Shown: in pieces, positions 47,401-56,182 of the stretch
How the letters are laid out: every line of letters begins with the position of its first letter
Position numbering within the stretch: position 1 is the first letter of the stretch
DNA from: Frigoribacterium sp. JB110
Lineage (GTDB): Bacteria > Actinomycetota > Actinomycetes > Actinomycetales > Microbacteriaceae
Reading direction: 5' to 3'
DNA length: 64,000 bases
Assembly (NCBI RefSeq): GCF_900163665.1
Contig: NZ_FUIA01000025.1
Span: forward strand, 329,426 to 393,425
The notes under the pieces: generated by a model
What the model was told of the DNA's origin: nothing
What the model saw: only the letters and a program-made list of their open reading frames with translations
Databases searched by the model: none
Translations under genes and position numbers: made by a program

Positions 47401-47713
47401 GACCGACGATGCGCAGCTGGCCGCGTACCAACTCGCCGTCGAGGCAGGTCTGATCCCTGACGCATCCCCCGCGGCGCTGGCGGGGGCGAGGCTCGTCGTC
47501 GTCTCCAAAGCCACGGGCAAGGCGGCGTACCGCGTCGCACACCAGCGTGCGCACGGCCCGGAGGAGCGGGCCGCCTTCCTGCAGCGTGTGGTCGACGCCG
47601 CGCGTGGCATGTCGGCTGCCGGCTTCACGGCGAGCGTCGACGCGCACTGCCAGGGGTCGCATCGACCCACACTCTGCCGATCCCACACAGTGAAGGCGGT
47701 GAGCGCATCGTGA
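44417..47713 (+). CDS. adnA: AdnA-type helicase-nuclease subunit
   Basis: 1098 aa. A UvrD-like motor with a C-terminal PD-(D/E)XK nuclease, part of the actinobacterial AdnAB complex that resects double-strand breaks. Walker A is GASGTGKTS (residues ~26-34), with later helicase segments GDPDIGSGAFRG, LGEDHRGHP and TLLTPASALGREFDAVVVAGLQDGVWPN. The nuclease core is VIADLKTG near residue 976, followed by AQLAAYQLAV. In AdnA the motor is often weak; the DEXX box here reads MIDDAQELTRGG. Overlaps adnB by 4 nt (GTGA). Confidence 0.92.
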   Translation: MMRSQPSGDQREVLDLPAAASGTVIGASGTGKTSVLVERVGRMLEAGAVEPGEIVVLTPTRTSATRLRDELGVRVEVATPGPLARSVGSLAFQIVRGDAVRRGEAPPQLLTGADQDRIIAEILAGDESDEEQGRARWPSHLGPLVRRSAGFRSELRAFLSELTEMGVEPTELAGLGDETWAAVAEFVRDYRNVLVGMREAHRDSSELYGEAAAALGDDGHGPLGEVDRLRVVMIDDAQELTRGGIALVEALRARGVAVLAFGDPDIGSGAFRGVTPELFAQLAGVLGGVHVLGEDHRGHPAISRLARVVTQQIGAAGRVDHRRPPGQEVEESGAVGRLIAGSPHEEIDRIAWALRSWHLDEEVPWQNMAVIAHDTRQIMVLEAELAAREVPTRAAGVQKPLGEERAVRELVEIVRLGLQHASERDPEALVTALRSPYGGFDGVALRRLRARLRHRELADGGTRSAKQLLAEALNEPDLFDAIDTSEARAAKRFGAALRRLAELGEAGATIHELLWEAWSSARTLDGRTLSRAWQELATSSRPLAAETGRALDGLVALFAAAKRFVERSPGEGPTPFIHGILDSDVPEDSLNAPERPGTVTLLTPASALGREFDAVVVAGLQDGVWPNVRLRGGMLDAWRLADAVGASRGGGAESEPPSSLDRRRSALHDELRLFVRAIARARSRVLLTAVSDDDQSPSPLLDLVPEPPSQETGQPGGEAGLEHPLTLRGLVAGHRRALTSTTTGAAGRRHAAEQLAVLAREGVAGADPADWYGAAEPTTVEPLIDAHERPVRVSPSMMQTFEDCGLDWAIRMLGGDTSKSASTGIGTILHAALEASPGGDIDEMRRVVDERWGELEFEAGWLEKQSRDRVELSLQNLHRYASATTSDGGRVLQVEAPFEVVIPFDPDAVAADGAEHTVIGVPDGERRPDDAGPLALIRGVIDRVEAYPAGHGDHSGARGRAWEAIAPRDPAASEQVVIADLKTGTFEDRLGDSKVTDDAQLAAYQLAVEAGLIPDASPAALAGARLVVVSKATGKAAYRVAHQRAHGPEERAAFLQRVVDAARGMSAAGFTASVDAHCQGSHRPTLCRSHTVKAVSAS

Positions 47714-50700
47714 GCGCGCCGGAATGGTCGGGACCGCTGCGGCTCGACGCAAGGACGATCGCGTCAGCACTCGGGCTGCCGTCGCCGACGGACGCACAGA
47801 AGGCCGTGATCGAGGCGCCTCCTGTGCCGGCGCTCGTCGTGGCCGGGGCGGGCAGCGGCAAGACGGAGACGATGTCAGGCAGGGTCGTGTGGCTCGTCGC
47901 CAACGGACACGTCTCGCCGAGCGAGATCCTCGGTCTCACCTTCACTCGCAAGGCCGCAGGCGAGCTGGCGGAGCGCATCGCCGCACGTCTCGAGCGCATC
48001 GGCGAACTCGCCGACCGCGGCCTGCTGCCTCATCTGACCCGCATCGTCGAATCCGGCGAGCTGACGCGCGCGCACGCGGCGACAGAGCGCGGCGCCCACG
48101 CCGTGCGGCGGGCGGTGCTCGACGAACTGGCCGAACGGTACCGGACAGGGTGGAGTCCGACCACGGGGCAGCAGATGCGCGGTGTGCTCGATCGTCCGCG
48201 CGTGTCGACCTACAATGCCTTCGCCGACCAGATCGTGCGCGAGCACGCCGCACGGATCGGGCGCGACCCGGAAGCGGCGCTGCTGAGCGACTCCGCATCG
48301 TGGCTGATCGTCCGCGACATCGTGATGGGGGCTGACGAGGCGGGGCTCGACGAGATCGACAACGGCCTGAACACGATCATCGAACGCGTGAAGTCGCTCG
48401 CAGGCGACGTGCTCGACCACCGCGCCGACGTCGCCGCCGTGGCGGAGTACGCGGCCGGTCTCGGCGACGCAGTGGCAGCGATCGCGACGAACGAGGACGC
48501 ACGCAGCGCCGCAGGCAACCTGCGCTCGCTCGGCCGGCTGCTGCAGCTCGTCGAGGAGTACGGCACAGAGAAGCAGCGCCGCGGTGCGCTCGACTTCGCC
48601 GATCAGGTGACCGGAGCGATCGAGATCATCGAGCGGTCACCGCAGGTCGGAACGGAGCTCGCCGAGCAGTACCCTGTGGTGCTGCTCGACGAGTACCAGG
48701 ACACCTCAGTGACGCAGACGGAGCTGCTCGCGACGGTGTTCCGCGACACGGCGGTGATGGCCGTCGGCGACCCGAACCAGTCGATCTACGGCTGGCGAGG
48801 CGCGAGCGCCGACAACCTGCCTGCCTTCTCGGGCGCGTTCTCGCGCGGGGTGCCGGCCAGCCGATACGACCTGATGACGAGCTGGCGCAACGACCGCACG
48901 GTGCTGTCCGCGGCGAACCGCCTGCTTGCGCCCTTCCGCGCCGACGGCGGTTTCCGCGTCGAACCGCTCGAGGACCGTCCGGGCGTGGGCGAGGGGCACG
49001 TCGACGTGCGCTTCGAGCTCACCATCGACGATGAGGCCGCAGCCGTCGCAGAATGGTTCGCCGACGCGCGCGCCGTGCACGCCGAGTCGAAACCGCACAC
49101 CGGGGCGATCCTGTTCCGCGCGAAGAAGCACATGCAGAAGTTCGCCGATGCGCTCGATCGGCTGGGCATCCCCCATCGCATTCTCGGCCTCGGCGGCCTG
49201 CTGGCCACACCCGAGGTCGTCGACGTGATCTCGGCGCTGCGGGTGGTGCACGACCCCACCCAGGGCTCCGCACTCATCCGACTGCTGGTGGGTCCGCGCT
49301 TCGGCATCGGGGTAGCCGACATGGGTGCGCTCTACGATCTCGCCACGACGCTCTCACAGCGCGACGAGGCGCTTGCGCCGCTGAGCGATGAGATGCGCGC
49401 AAAGATCCGCTCGTCCACGGGGGCAGACGAGCAGGTGTCGATCATCGATGCGCTGGACTTCCTGCGCCAGATGCCGGACGACTACCGATTGTTCGACCAG
49501 ATCAGCGCCGCAGGCAGAGCCCGGATGCGCGAGGCCGCCGCGATGTTCGACAGGCTCAGGGCCGCCGCGGGGCAACCGGTGCCCGAGGTGATCCGACTGA
49601 TCGAACTGGAGCTGCGGCTCGACATCGAGCTCGCGGCCAACGAGAGCCGCGGCCCGGCCCGCACCGCAGCGACGCAGCTGCGCGCCTTCTCCGACGAGGT
49701 GCGGGGGTTCCTCTCGGCTGACGAGCACGGCACGGTCGGCAGTCTGCTGGCGTGGTTGAAGCACGCGGAGGACACCGACGAGCTGAAGCCGCGCAGCGAG
49801 CCGCCGGAGCCCGGTGTCGTACAGCTGCTCACGATCCACGGATCGAAGGGGTTGGAATGGGACGCCGTCGCGGTCGTCCGGATGGTCGAGGAGGAGGTTC
49901 CCAAGAAGCCCCGCAGCACGCTGGGGTGGCTCGGCTTCGGACAGCTTCCGTACGCGTTCCGGGGCGACAGGAGGGCGCTGCCGCTGCTGGACTGGGAACC
50001 GGGTGAGGACGGCAAGACGCTCGCCAGGCAGATCAAGGCGTTCAAGGAGTTGAACAAAGAGCACGACCTCGCCGAGGAGCGACGGCTCGCGTACGTGGCC
50101 GTCACCCGCGCGAAGTCGCATCTGCTGCTCACCGGCTCGTCGTGGTCGGGCGGGAAGCGACCGCGCGCAGCCAGCGACTACCTGATCGACATCATCGACG
50201 AACTGGGGCTGGACGACGTCGAACTCGACGCGGGCGAGGAGAACCCGTACGAGGGCGAGGGGCGCACCGTGACGTGGCCGCTCGACCCGCTCGGTGCGCG
50301 CCGACCGGCCGTCCACGGCGCCGCTCGCCTCGTCGGAGACGCGCTCGCCGCGGACCGAGGCGAGCCGTTCGAGCCGAGCCCGCAGCTGCGCCGGCTGCTG
50401 GAGGAGCGCCGCCTGCGCGAGGGAGGGCAGGCGCCGGCGCCCCCCACACGACTGCCTGCGTCGCGGTTCAAGGACTACGTCACCGACTACGCGGGCACCG
50501 TGAGCGAGATCGTGCGCCCGATGCCGGAGAAGCCGTATCGCCAGACCCGGCTGGGAACCCTTTTCCATCAATGGGTCGAACAGCGCTCAGGTCTGGTGGG
50601 GAGCGGCCATGCGCTCGACGACCTGCTCTGGGAGGACGACGACGAGCTCGTCACCGCCGCGCCCACAGCGTCGCCTGCGGAGCACGAGAGCGGCGCGGCG

Positions 50701-51129
50701 GATGCATCTGCCGCCGATGAGGCAGATCTCGCCCGGCTCCGCGGGATCTTCGAGGCAAGCGAGTGGGCGGACCTTCAGCCGATCGAGGTCGAGACAGAGA
50801 TCGACTTCGCCCTCCCGACGGTCGAGGGCGAGCCGCCCCACATCGTGATCTGCAAACTCGATGCCGTGTATGAACGCGACGGCCGCGTCGAGATCGTCGA
50901 TTGGAAGACGGGGCGCGCGCCGCGAACGGCGGCCGAGCGAGAAGACCGGATGATCCAGCTCGCGCTTTACCGGCTGGCCTATCACCGGCGGCACGGCATC
51001 CCGCTGGACAGGATCGACGTCGCACTGTTCTACGTCGCCGACGACCTCGTGCTGCGCGACGACACCGACGTGCCGGGTGAGGCGGACATCATCGCCCGCT
51101 GGAACGCGGCACGGGAGGGTGCGGGGTAG
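47710..51129 (+). CDS. adnB: AdnB-type helicase-nuclease subunit
   Basis: 1139 aa. Full UvrD/PcrA motor: Walker A VVAGAGSGKTETM (residues ~42-54), Ia LTFTRKAAGELAERI, II LLDEYQDTS (~325-333), III AVGDPNQSIYGWRGA, IV SWRND, V LLTIHGSKGLEWD, VI RRLAYVAVTRAKSHLL. The C-terminal nuclease has IVDWKTGRAP near residue 1061 and QLALYRLAY. Forms the AdnAB double-strand-break resection machine with the upstream product; both genes are translationally coupled. The linker carries long acidic stretches. Confidence 0.94.
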   Translation: MSAPEWSGPLRLDARTIASALGLPSPTDAQKAVIEAPPVPALVVAGAGSGKTETMSGRVVWLVANGHVSPSEILGLTFTRKAAGELAERIAARLERIGELADRGLLPHLTRIVESGELTRAHAATERGAHAVRRAVLDELAERYRTGWSPTTGQQMRGVLDRPRVSTYNAFADQIVREHAARIGRDPEAALLSDSASWLIVRDIVMGADEAGLDEIDNGLNTIIERVKSLAGDVLDHRADVAAVAEYAAGLGDAVAAIATNEDARSAAGNLRSLGRLLQLVEEYGTEKQRRGALDFADQVTGAIEIIERSPQVGTELAEQYPVVLLDEYQDTSVTQTELLATVFRDTAVMAVGDPNQSIYGWRGASADNLPAFSGAFSRGVPASRYDLMTSWRNDRTVLSAANRLLAPFRADGGFRVEPLEDRPGVGEGHVDVRFELTIDDEAAAVAEWFADARAVHAESKPHTGAILFRAKKHMQKFADALDRLGIPHRILGLGGLLATPEVVDVISALRVVHDPTQGSALIRLLVGPRFGIGVADMGALYDLATTLSQRDEALAPLSDEMRAKIRSSTGADEQVSIIDALDFLRQMPDDYRLFDQISAAGRARMREAAAMFDRLRAAAGQPVPEVIRLIELELRLDIELAANESRGPARTAATQLRAFSDEVRGFLSADEHGTVGSLLAWLKHAEDTDELKPRSEPPEPGVVQLLTIHGSKGLEWDAVAVVRMVEEEVPKKPRSTLGWLGFGQLPYAFRGDRRALPLLDWEPGEDGKTLARQIKAFKELNKEHDLAEERRLAYVAVTRAKSHLLLTGSSWSGGKRPRAASDYLIDIIDELGLDDVELDAGEENPYEGEGRTVTWPLDPLGARRPAVHGAARLVGDALAADRGEPFEPSPQLRRLLEERRLREGGQAPAPPTRLPASRFKDYVTDYAGTVSEIVRPMPEKPYRQTRLGTLFHQWVEQRSGLVGSGHALDDLLWEDDDELVTAAPTASPAEHESGAADASAADEADLARLRGIFEASEWADLQPIEVETEIDFALPTVEGEPPHIVICKLDAVYERDGRVEIVDWKTGRAPRTAAEREDRMIQLALYRLAYHRRHGIPLDRIDVALFYVADDLVLRDDTDVPGEADIIARWNAAREGAG

Positions 51130-51151
51130 GAGCGAGGGCGGCTGACAGCCC

Positions 51152-52396
51152 CTACGCGCGGCCAGCGTCGTCCCGGTCGTCCGAATCGTGTTCGGCGTCG
51201 TCGGCGAGCACGCCGTGCTCGAAGCCAGACAACTCCACCGGCTCCGTCTGCTGGAACTCCTGCTGACGGCGATGCTCCGCGTCGTCCGCGTCGTCGTCAG
51301 CGTCCTCGTTCCAGCTCGAGCCCTCTGCGAACGAGAGATCCTCGGGGGAATAGGCGTCGGTCTCCATCGCCGTCGGAGTGTGCGGCTGCTCGGCGCGCTC
51401 CGGCACGCGCCCGATGAGCGCGATCGCCTCGTTGACGTCGACTTCGCCGTCGCGGGGAAGCTCATCGAGCAGCCCGTAGTCCCGGATGTCGTCGGCCAGC
51501 GTCTCGAGCAGGCCGGCGGCGTCGCTGACGACGTCATCGCGCCGCGAGTCCGCTCCGTGCAGAAGCCAGCGAGCGAACTCCATCTCGGCGTGCAGTCGAG
51601 CCCGCACGCGCAGGGCCGGGTCGGGAGCGCGGTGCGCGGCGTCCGCGTACGCATCGATGACGTCGTCCTCCGCAGTCTGCGCCGCCGACAGCCAGCGCAG
51701 ATCGATGGCGGGATCTTCGACAGCGAGCCCGTGCCAGTCGTACACACCGGTCACAACGGGGGCGCCGCGCTCATCGTCGCCGAACAGGAACGCCGAGGCG
51801 CCGACCCCGCCCAGCACGATGGTCGGCTCGAACGACCAGAGCCTGTCGTCGTCGATCGCCTCGCGCCAACGCACCGTGAGGCGCACCGGCACATGTCCGC
51901 TGGCAGCCGCCCTGTCGAGCACGTGCGCGGCATCGGCGCGTGCCTCTGCCGCGCCATGCTCCTGCAGGCCCGCGGCACGGACGACGGATGCGGGCAGCGA
52001 GTGAATGGCGGCCAGCGCGCGGCCGATGGAACGGGCAGCTCCCTCACCCGGTGGGATCTCGCCCGCATCGATCTGATAGCCGGGAAGCATCGTGGTCACG
52101 ACGGCTCGCACACCATCGATCGATGTCTGACCGAGGAACTCCGGGGCGTCGATGCCGAGCAGGCCGCGCACGCCGGGAGTCAGGGCTCGCAGCGCGACGA
52201 CCTGCGAGGCGAGCTCGTGCTCTGCCTCTTCGTCGACGGGTACTCGGATGACGACCTCGCGCCCGTCGCCGAGCGTGGCGACGGCCGAGTCGTAGCGCTC
52301 ATCGCCTCCCGCGCTGAGCGGGCGCGCGCCAGCGATTCGTGCGCCGGGAACCGCCGCCGTGACAGCCGCCGCTAGAGTGAGGGGAGAGCGTGCCAT
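51152..52396 (-). CDS. Phosphotransferase-fold (APH-like) protein, possibly inactive
   Basis: 414 aa. Residues ~1-300 follow the aminoglycoside/macrolide phosphotransferase fold: GREVVIRVPVDEEAEHELASQVVALRAL, GQTSIDGVRAVVTTMLPG, AIGRALAAIHSLP, then TGVYDWHGLAVEDPAIDLRWL (the metal-binding Asp region). The catalytic HGD(x4)N loop expected before that is replaced by VLGGVGASAFLF, lacking the aspartate. The last ~80 residues are acidic and disordered. The ATG at 52396 is supported by TAATCT 7 nt upstream. It is divergent from nudC. A role in resistance is not implied. Confidence 0.72.
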   Translation of the reverse strand: MARSPLTLAAAVTAAVPGARIAGARPLSAGGDERYDSAVATLGDGREVVIRVPVDEEAEHELASQVVALRALTPGVRGLLGIDAPEFLGQTSIDGVRAVVTTMLPGYQIDAGEIPPGEGAARSIGRALAAIHSLPASVVRAAGLQEHGAAEARADAAHVLDRAAASGHVPVRLTVRWREAIDDDRLWSFEPTIVLGGVGASAFLFGDDERGAPVVTGVYDWHGLAVEDPAIDLRWLSAAQTAEDDVIDAYADAAHRAPDPALRVRARLHAEMEFARWLLHGADSRRDDVVSDAAGLLETLADDIRDYGLLDELPRDGEVDVNEAIALIGRVPERAEQPHTPTAMETDAYSPEDLSFAEGSSWNEDADDDADDAEHRRQQEFQQTEPVELSGFEHGVLADDAEHDSDDRDDAGRA

Positions 52397-52403
52397 GCGA
52401 TTC

Positions 52404-52409
52404 AGATTA
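52404..52409 (-). promoter_or_regulatory. Leaderless -10 hexamer of the APH-like gene
   Basis: TAATCT on the minus strand, 7 nt before the ATG at 52396. Confidence 0.5.
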
Positions 52410-52460
52410 GGTCGACCGGCCGCATTTGCTTCACGCCACGCCCGCAAGGAGAGGCACCGC

Positions 52461-53381
52461 ATGTTCCAACCCGCCCCCGCAGGAATCGTCGATCGAGCGG
52501 CAGAGGAACGGGAGCAGAGCGACCTTCTCGAACGGGCACTGGCGGATCCGCGCACTCGCGTGCTGCTCATCCACGGCGATGCCGCCCCGCGTGCGACGGA
52601 CGGACTGGGCTGGCTGTCGCCCGATGACGTCGCAGCACTCGTGACCTCACCCGTCGGCTGGGCGTTCCTCGGTCGTGACGATGAGGGGAGCGCGGTGCTC
52701 GTCGCGGCGGCCCGCGGACGCGAACGGCCGGCCCTCGATCTCGGCGACGGCTGGGCATCGCTGCGCGAGACCGCCACGAGCCTGCCTGCGCCGATCGCTG
52801 ACCTGTTCACGGTCGCCGTCAGCCTGGGCCGATTCCTGAGCGAGCGATTCTGCTCGCGATGCGGTACCGAGGCCCCGCTCGCGACATCCGGTTGGTCACG
52901 GGCCTGCCCGGAGTGCGGCGCCGAACATTTCCCCCGAACCGATCCCGCCGTCATCGTCGCGACGGAGAGCCGCGACGGAGAGCGACTGCTGCTGGGGGCG
53001 AACGCCGCATGGAAGGGGCGGATGTACTCGTGCTTCGCGGGCTTCGTCGAAGCCGGCGAGTCGCTTGAGACGGCGGTGCATCGCGAGCTGCTCGAGGAAG
53101 CGGGCGTGCGCCTGAACGACGTGCGCTACGTCGCATCGCAGCCGTGGCCGTACCCGCGCTCGCTGATGCTGGGCTACCGCGCGACGGCGGCAGCCGAGCA
53201 CGAGGTGCGCCCGGACGGCACCGAGATCATCGACGTGCGCTGGTTCACCAGGGACGAGATCCGTTCCGGTCTGGCCGGACGCGCCGATTTCGGGTTGCCC
53301 GGTCCGGTATCGATCGCTCACAGACTCATCGCCGAATGGGCGCAGGAAGGCCGCGCGACCGGCCAGGTCGGTGGCGCGTGA
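52461..53381 (+). CDS. nudC: NAD(+)/NADH diphosphatase NudC
   Basis: 306 aa. N-terminal domain, a four-cysteine zinc ribbon (FCSRCGTEAPL and CPECGAEHFPRTDPAV), then the Nudix domain with a full box G(FVEAG)E(SLETAVH)RELLEEAGV. The diagnostic SQPWPYPRSLMLGY follows, as in NADH pyrophosphatases that also remove NAD caps from RNA. The ATG at 52461 follows AAGGAG; in-frame ATGs further up lie in the divergent promoter. It overlaps the following helicase gene by 4 nt. Confidence 0.95.
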   Translation: MFQPAPAGIVDRAAEEREQSDLLERALADPRTRVLLIHGDAAPRATDGLGWLSPDDVAALVTSPVGWAFLGRDDEGSAVLVAAARGRERPALDLGDGWASLRETATSLPAPIADLFTVAVSLGRFLSERFCSRCGTEAPLATSGWSRACPECGAEHFPRTDPAVIVATESRDGERLLLGANAAWKGRMYSCFAGFVEAGESLETAVHRELLEEAGVRLNDVRYVASQPWPYPRSLMLGYRATAAAEHEVRPDGTEIIDVRWFTRDEIRSGLAGRADFGLPGPVSIAHRLIAEWAQEGRATGQVGGA

Positions 53382-55132
53382 GCCCGCTCGATGCGCTCGA
53401 CGAGCAGCAGCGCGAGGCGGCGTCGATCCTGCGCGGCCCCGTGGCGATCCTCGCAGGAGCAGGCACAGGCAAGACCCGCGCGATCACGCATCGCATCGCG
53501 CACGGCGTCGACACCGGCGCGTACACGCCGAGTCGATTGCTCGCGCTCACGTTCACGACGAAAGCGGCGGGGGAGCTGCGAGGGAGGCTGCGGGACCTCG
53601 GCGTGCAGGGCGTCGTCGCGCGGACGTTCCACGCCGCCGCGCTGAGCCAGCTGAACTACTTCTGGCCGACCGTCGCAGGCGACGTCGCACCGAAGATCAT
53701 CGACAACAAGGTGCGTCTGCTCGCACACGCCGCCGACGGCATCGGCCTCAAACCCGATACAGCGACGCTGCGCGACGTCGCATCGCAGATCGAATGGCGC
53801 AAGGTCACGATGCGATCCATTGACGCATACGCCCAACTCGAACGCCGAGTCGGCCAACTCAGCCCGGATGCGCTGGTCGCGATGATGACGTCGTACGAGG
53901 AGCTGAAGGATCAGCGTCGCCAGCTCGACTTCGAGGACGTGCTGCTGGCATGTGCGGGAATGCTCGAGGGCGAGCCGAAGGTCGCCACCGCCGTTCGAGA
54001 GCAGTACCGGCACTTCACAGTCGACGAATACCAGGACGTCTCTCCGCTGCAGAACCGGCTGCTCGAACTGTGGCTCGGCAACCGCCGCGACCTGTGCGTC
54101 GTCGGCGATGCCAGCCAGACCATCTACTCGTTCACCGGTGCCGACGCGAAGTTCCTGCTCGACTTCTCCCGGCGCTACCCCGACGCGAAGGTCGTACGGC
54201 TCGAGCGCAACTACCGCTCCGATCGAGCGATCGTCGATGTCGCCAACGCACTGGTGAAAGGGCGCCCGGGTGCGCTCAGGCTTGTCGCCCATGATTCGGA
54301 TGCCCATGCACCGACGCCGACGGTTTCGGCGCACGACGACGAACGGCGCGAGGCGGAGGCGATCGCCGAGGCGATCGAACGGCAGCTGACGGCGGGCGCC
54401 GCACCGGACGCGATCGCGGTGCTGTATCGGGTGCATGCGCAGTCGGCGGCGATCCAGCAGGCCATCGCCGCACGGGGCATCGCCACCACTGTGCTCGGCG
54501 GCAAGCGCTTCTTCGACCTCCCCGAGGTGCGTCAGGCGATCCTCGGGCTGCGCGCGGCGGCCGTCGCCCCGTCGACGGCATCGATCGCCGGGGACGTCGA
54601 GCCGGGGCGCACGCGAGAGGACGCGGTGCGCATCGCCAACGTTCGAGACGTGCTGCGCAGTCTCGGCCACAGTGAGGATCCGCCGGAGGCCGGCGGTGCG
54701 CTGCGCGACACATGGGAGGCGCGTCAGGCCATCATGCGCCTCGCCGACGAGGCTCCCAGCGGTACGACGATGCGCGCGTTCGCCGACGCGATGCTGGCCA
54801 GGGCCAAGGACCAGCACGAGCCGGCGCTGAAGACGGTGACGCTCGCGACGGTGCACGCCGCCAAGGGCCTCGAATGGCCGCACGTGCACCTCGCGGGCGT
54901 CGCCGAGGGTCTGATGCCGATCTCCTATGCGACGACGCTCGAGCAGATCGATGAGGAGCGTCGTCTCGCCTATGTCGCCATCACCCGCGCGGCGCGCACG
55001 CTGTCGGTGACGTGGGCGAGGGGAACGGGGAGGAACGAGCGCACGCCTTCGCGGTTCATCGGCGAGATCGTCGGCCCCAAGGCGCTGCGCGCAGGATCCG
55101 GATCCGTCGCGCTGCGCCCCCTCGAAGACTGA
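53378..55132 (+). CDS. UvrD/PcrA superfamily I helicase (UvrD2-like, without HRDC)
   Basis: 584 aa. Motifs: I AILAGAGTGKTRAIT, Ia LTFTTKAAGELRGRL, the UvrD2-typical TFHAAALSQLNYFW, II TVDEYQDVSPLQ, III VVGDASQTIYSFTGA, IV ERNYRSD, V LATVHAAKGLEWPHVHLAGV, VI ERRLAYVAITRAARTL. It ends shortly after motif VI (LRPLED), so the HRDC and tetracysteine tail known from Mycobacterium UvrD2 are absent. The GTG at 53378 overlaps the nudC stop; this nudC-uvrD2 pair is conserved in mycobacteria (Rv3199c-Rv3198c). Confidence 0.92.
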   Translation: MSPLDALDEQQREAASILRGPVAILAGAGTGKTRAITHRIAHGVDTGAYTPSRLLALTFTTKAAGELRGRLRDLGVQGVVARTFHAAALSQLNYFWPTVAGDVAPKIIDNKVRLLAHAADGIGLKPDTATLRDVASQIEWRKVTMRSIDAYAQLERRVGQLSPDALVAMMTSYEELKDQRRQLDFEDVLLACAGMLEGEPKVATAVREQYRHFTVDEYQDVSPLQNRLLELWLGNRRDLCVVGDASQTIYSFTGADAKFLLDFSRRYPDAKVVRLERNYRSDRAIVDVANALVKGRPGALRLVAHDSDAHAPTPTVSAHDDERREAEAIAEAIERQLTAGAAPDAIAVLYRVHAQSAAIQQAIAARGIATTVLGGKRFFDLPEVRQAILGLRAAAVAPSTASIAGDVEPGRTREDAVRIANVRDVLRSLGHSEDPPEAGGALRDTWEARQAIMRLADEAPSGTTMRAFADAMLARAKDQHEPALKTVTLATVHAAKGLEWPHVHLAGVAEGLMPISYATTLEQIDEERRLAYVAITRAARTLSVTWARGTGRNERTPSRFIGEIVGPKALRAGSGSVALRPLED

Positions 55133-55179
55133 TACCTGCACACGAACTCCTCAGCCGCGAGAAGCGGAAGCCGGATCTC

Positions 55180-56076
55180 TCAGGCAGCGTGCACCTGCGC
55201 GGCGACCGCCGCGCGTTCGGCCGAGCGGCAGAGGCACTCGGGGTGCGGGCGATGCGTCAGCCATCGGCGGGACGGCGCCCACTCGGGTGCGGTGGGGTCT
55301 GCCGGTGCGCGTTCGATCATCGCTGAACGCGTGGCGAGCGGTTCGTCCGCGGTGGTCTCGGCCTGCTCGGCGACGAGACCGTCATAGAGCAGGCGGGCGG
55401 TGAGACTCGCCGCCCCGACGGCGAGTGAGAGCGGGACGGCGGGCGCGGATCGCAGCAGCAGCTGAGAGGCGAGAACGGGCCAGGCGGAATCTGCGGCGGT
55501 GCGGTGGGAGTCGAGGCATGCCAGGCACGCTGATCGACCAGGCAGCACGAGGGGGCCGACCTCGGCGCCGGACGCCGTGAACACGAGAGGAAGATGCGGT
55601 GCGTCGTCACGGGCGCACCGGGCACCGAGATGGGGTGGGACGACATGCGCGGCCAGGAGCACAACGGGCGTGGCAGGGTCGACGGGCTCTTCATCGGGCG
55701 CCAGCCATGCGGCTGGCCAGCCGTCGTCCGTCAGCGCGTCGATCACTGCTGTTGCGACGACGGGTGAGACGGCGTCGGCCGCGCGGACGACCACACCGTG
55801 CTCGTCGGGCACGATCGTCTCGAGAACCGGCGCCAGCAGACGGAGCAGCTCGCCGACCGCGGAAGTCGGACCGTCTGCGCTGCGGGCGAGCGGTGACGGG
55901 TCGACGGCGAGCTGCTCGGCACCCGCACTGGGGAATCCATGCTCGAGCTGCGCGATTGCGCGCTCCTGCCACGGTGCGGGGTCGCGCAGCGACAGGGTGC
56001 CATCGAGCCCGAACTGCATCGTGCGCGCATCCCGCCACAGCGGGCCGTGGCGGGGATCGATGCGAACGAGGCTCAT
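55180..56076 (-). CDS. ThiF/TOMM-cyclodehydratase-like protein of unknown function
   Basis: 298 aa. The C-terminal half carries GRSACLACLDSHRTAADSAWPVLASQLL and ends with HPECLCRSAE, giving a CxxC and a CxC that could form one zinc site, as in E1-like/ocin-ThiF proteins of azole-peptide clusters. The N-terminal half lacks an ATP-binding GxGxxG. No precursor peptide, dehydrogenase or YcaO gene is nearby, so a RiPP role is unlikely. The ATG at 56076 starts MSLVRIDPRHGPLW. Related genes sit beside the metalloprotease gene in other actinobacteria (from memory). Confidence 0.65.
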   Translation of the reverse strand: MSLVRIDPRHGPLWRDARTMQFGLDGTLSLRDPAPWQERAIAQLEHGFPSAGAEQLAVDPSPLARSADGPTSAVGELLRLLAPVLETIVPDEHGVVVRAADAVSPVVATAVIDALTDDGWPAAWLAPDEEPVDPATPVVLLAAHVVPPHLGARCARDDAPHLPLVFTASGAEVGPLVLPGRSACLACLDSHRTAADSAWPVLASQLLLRSAPAVPLSLAVGAASLTARLLYDGLVAEQAETTADEPLATRSAMIERAPADPTAPEWAPSRRWLTHRPHPECLCRSAERAAVAAQVHAA

Positions 56077-56182
56077 GAGCCGATTCTTGCCGCTGGGCAC
56101 CCGCGACGGCGCCTTATCCACAGACCAGCCAGACACATCCGGTCATCTCGTGCCCTGTGGAGGGCGCCGCGCGAAGCGCGTC

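Noticed and set aside
51152..52396. Calling this an antibiotic resistance phosphotransferase
   Set aside because: The catalytic loop is not conserved and the gene sits in a conserved housekeeping block; similarity of fold alone does not support a resistance function.
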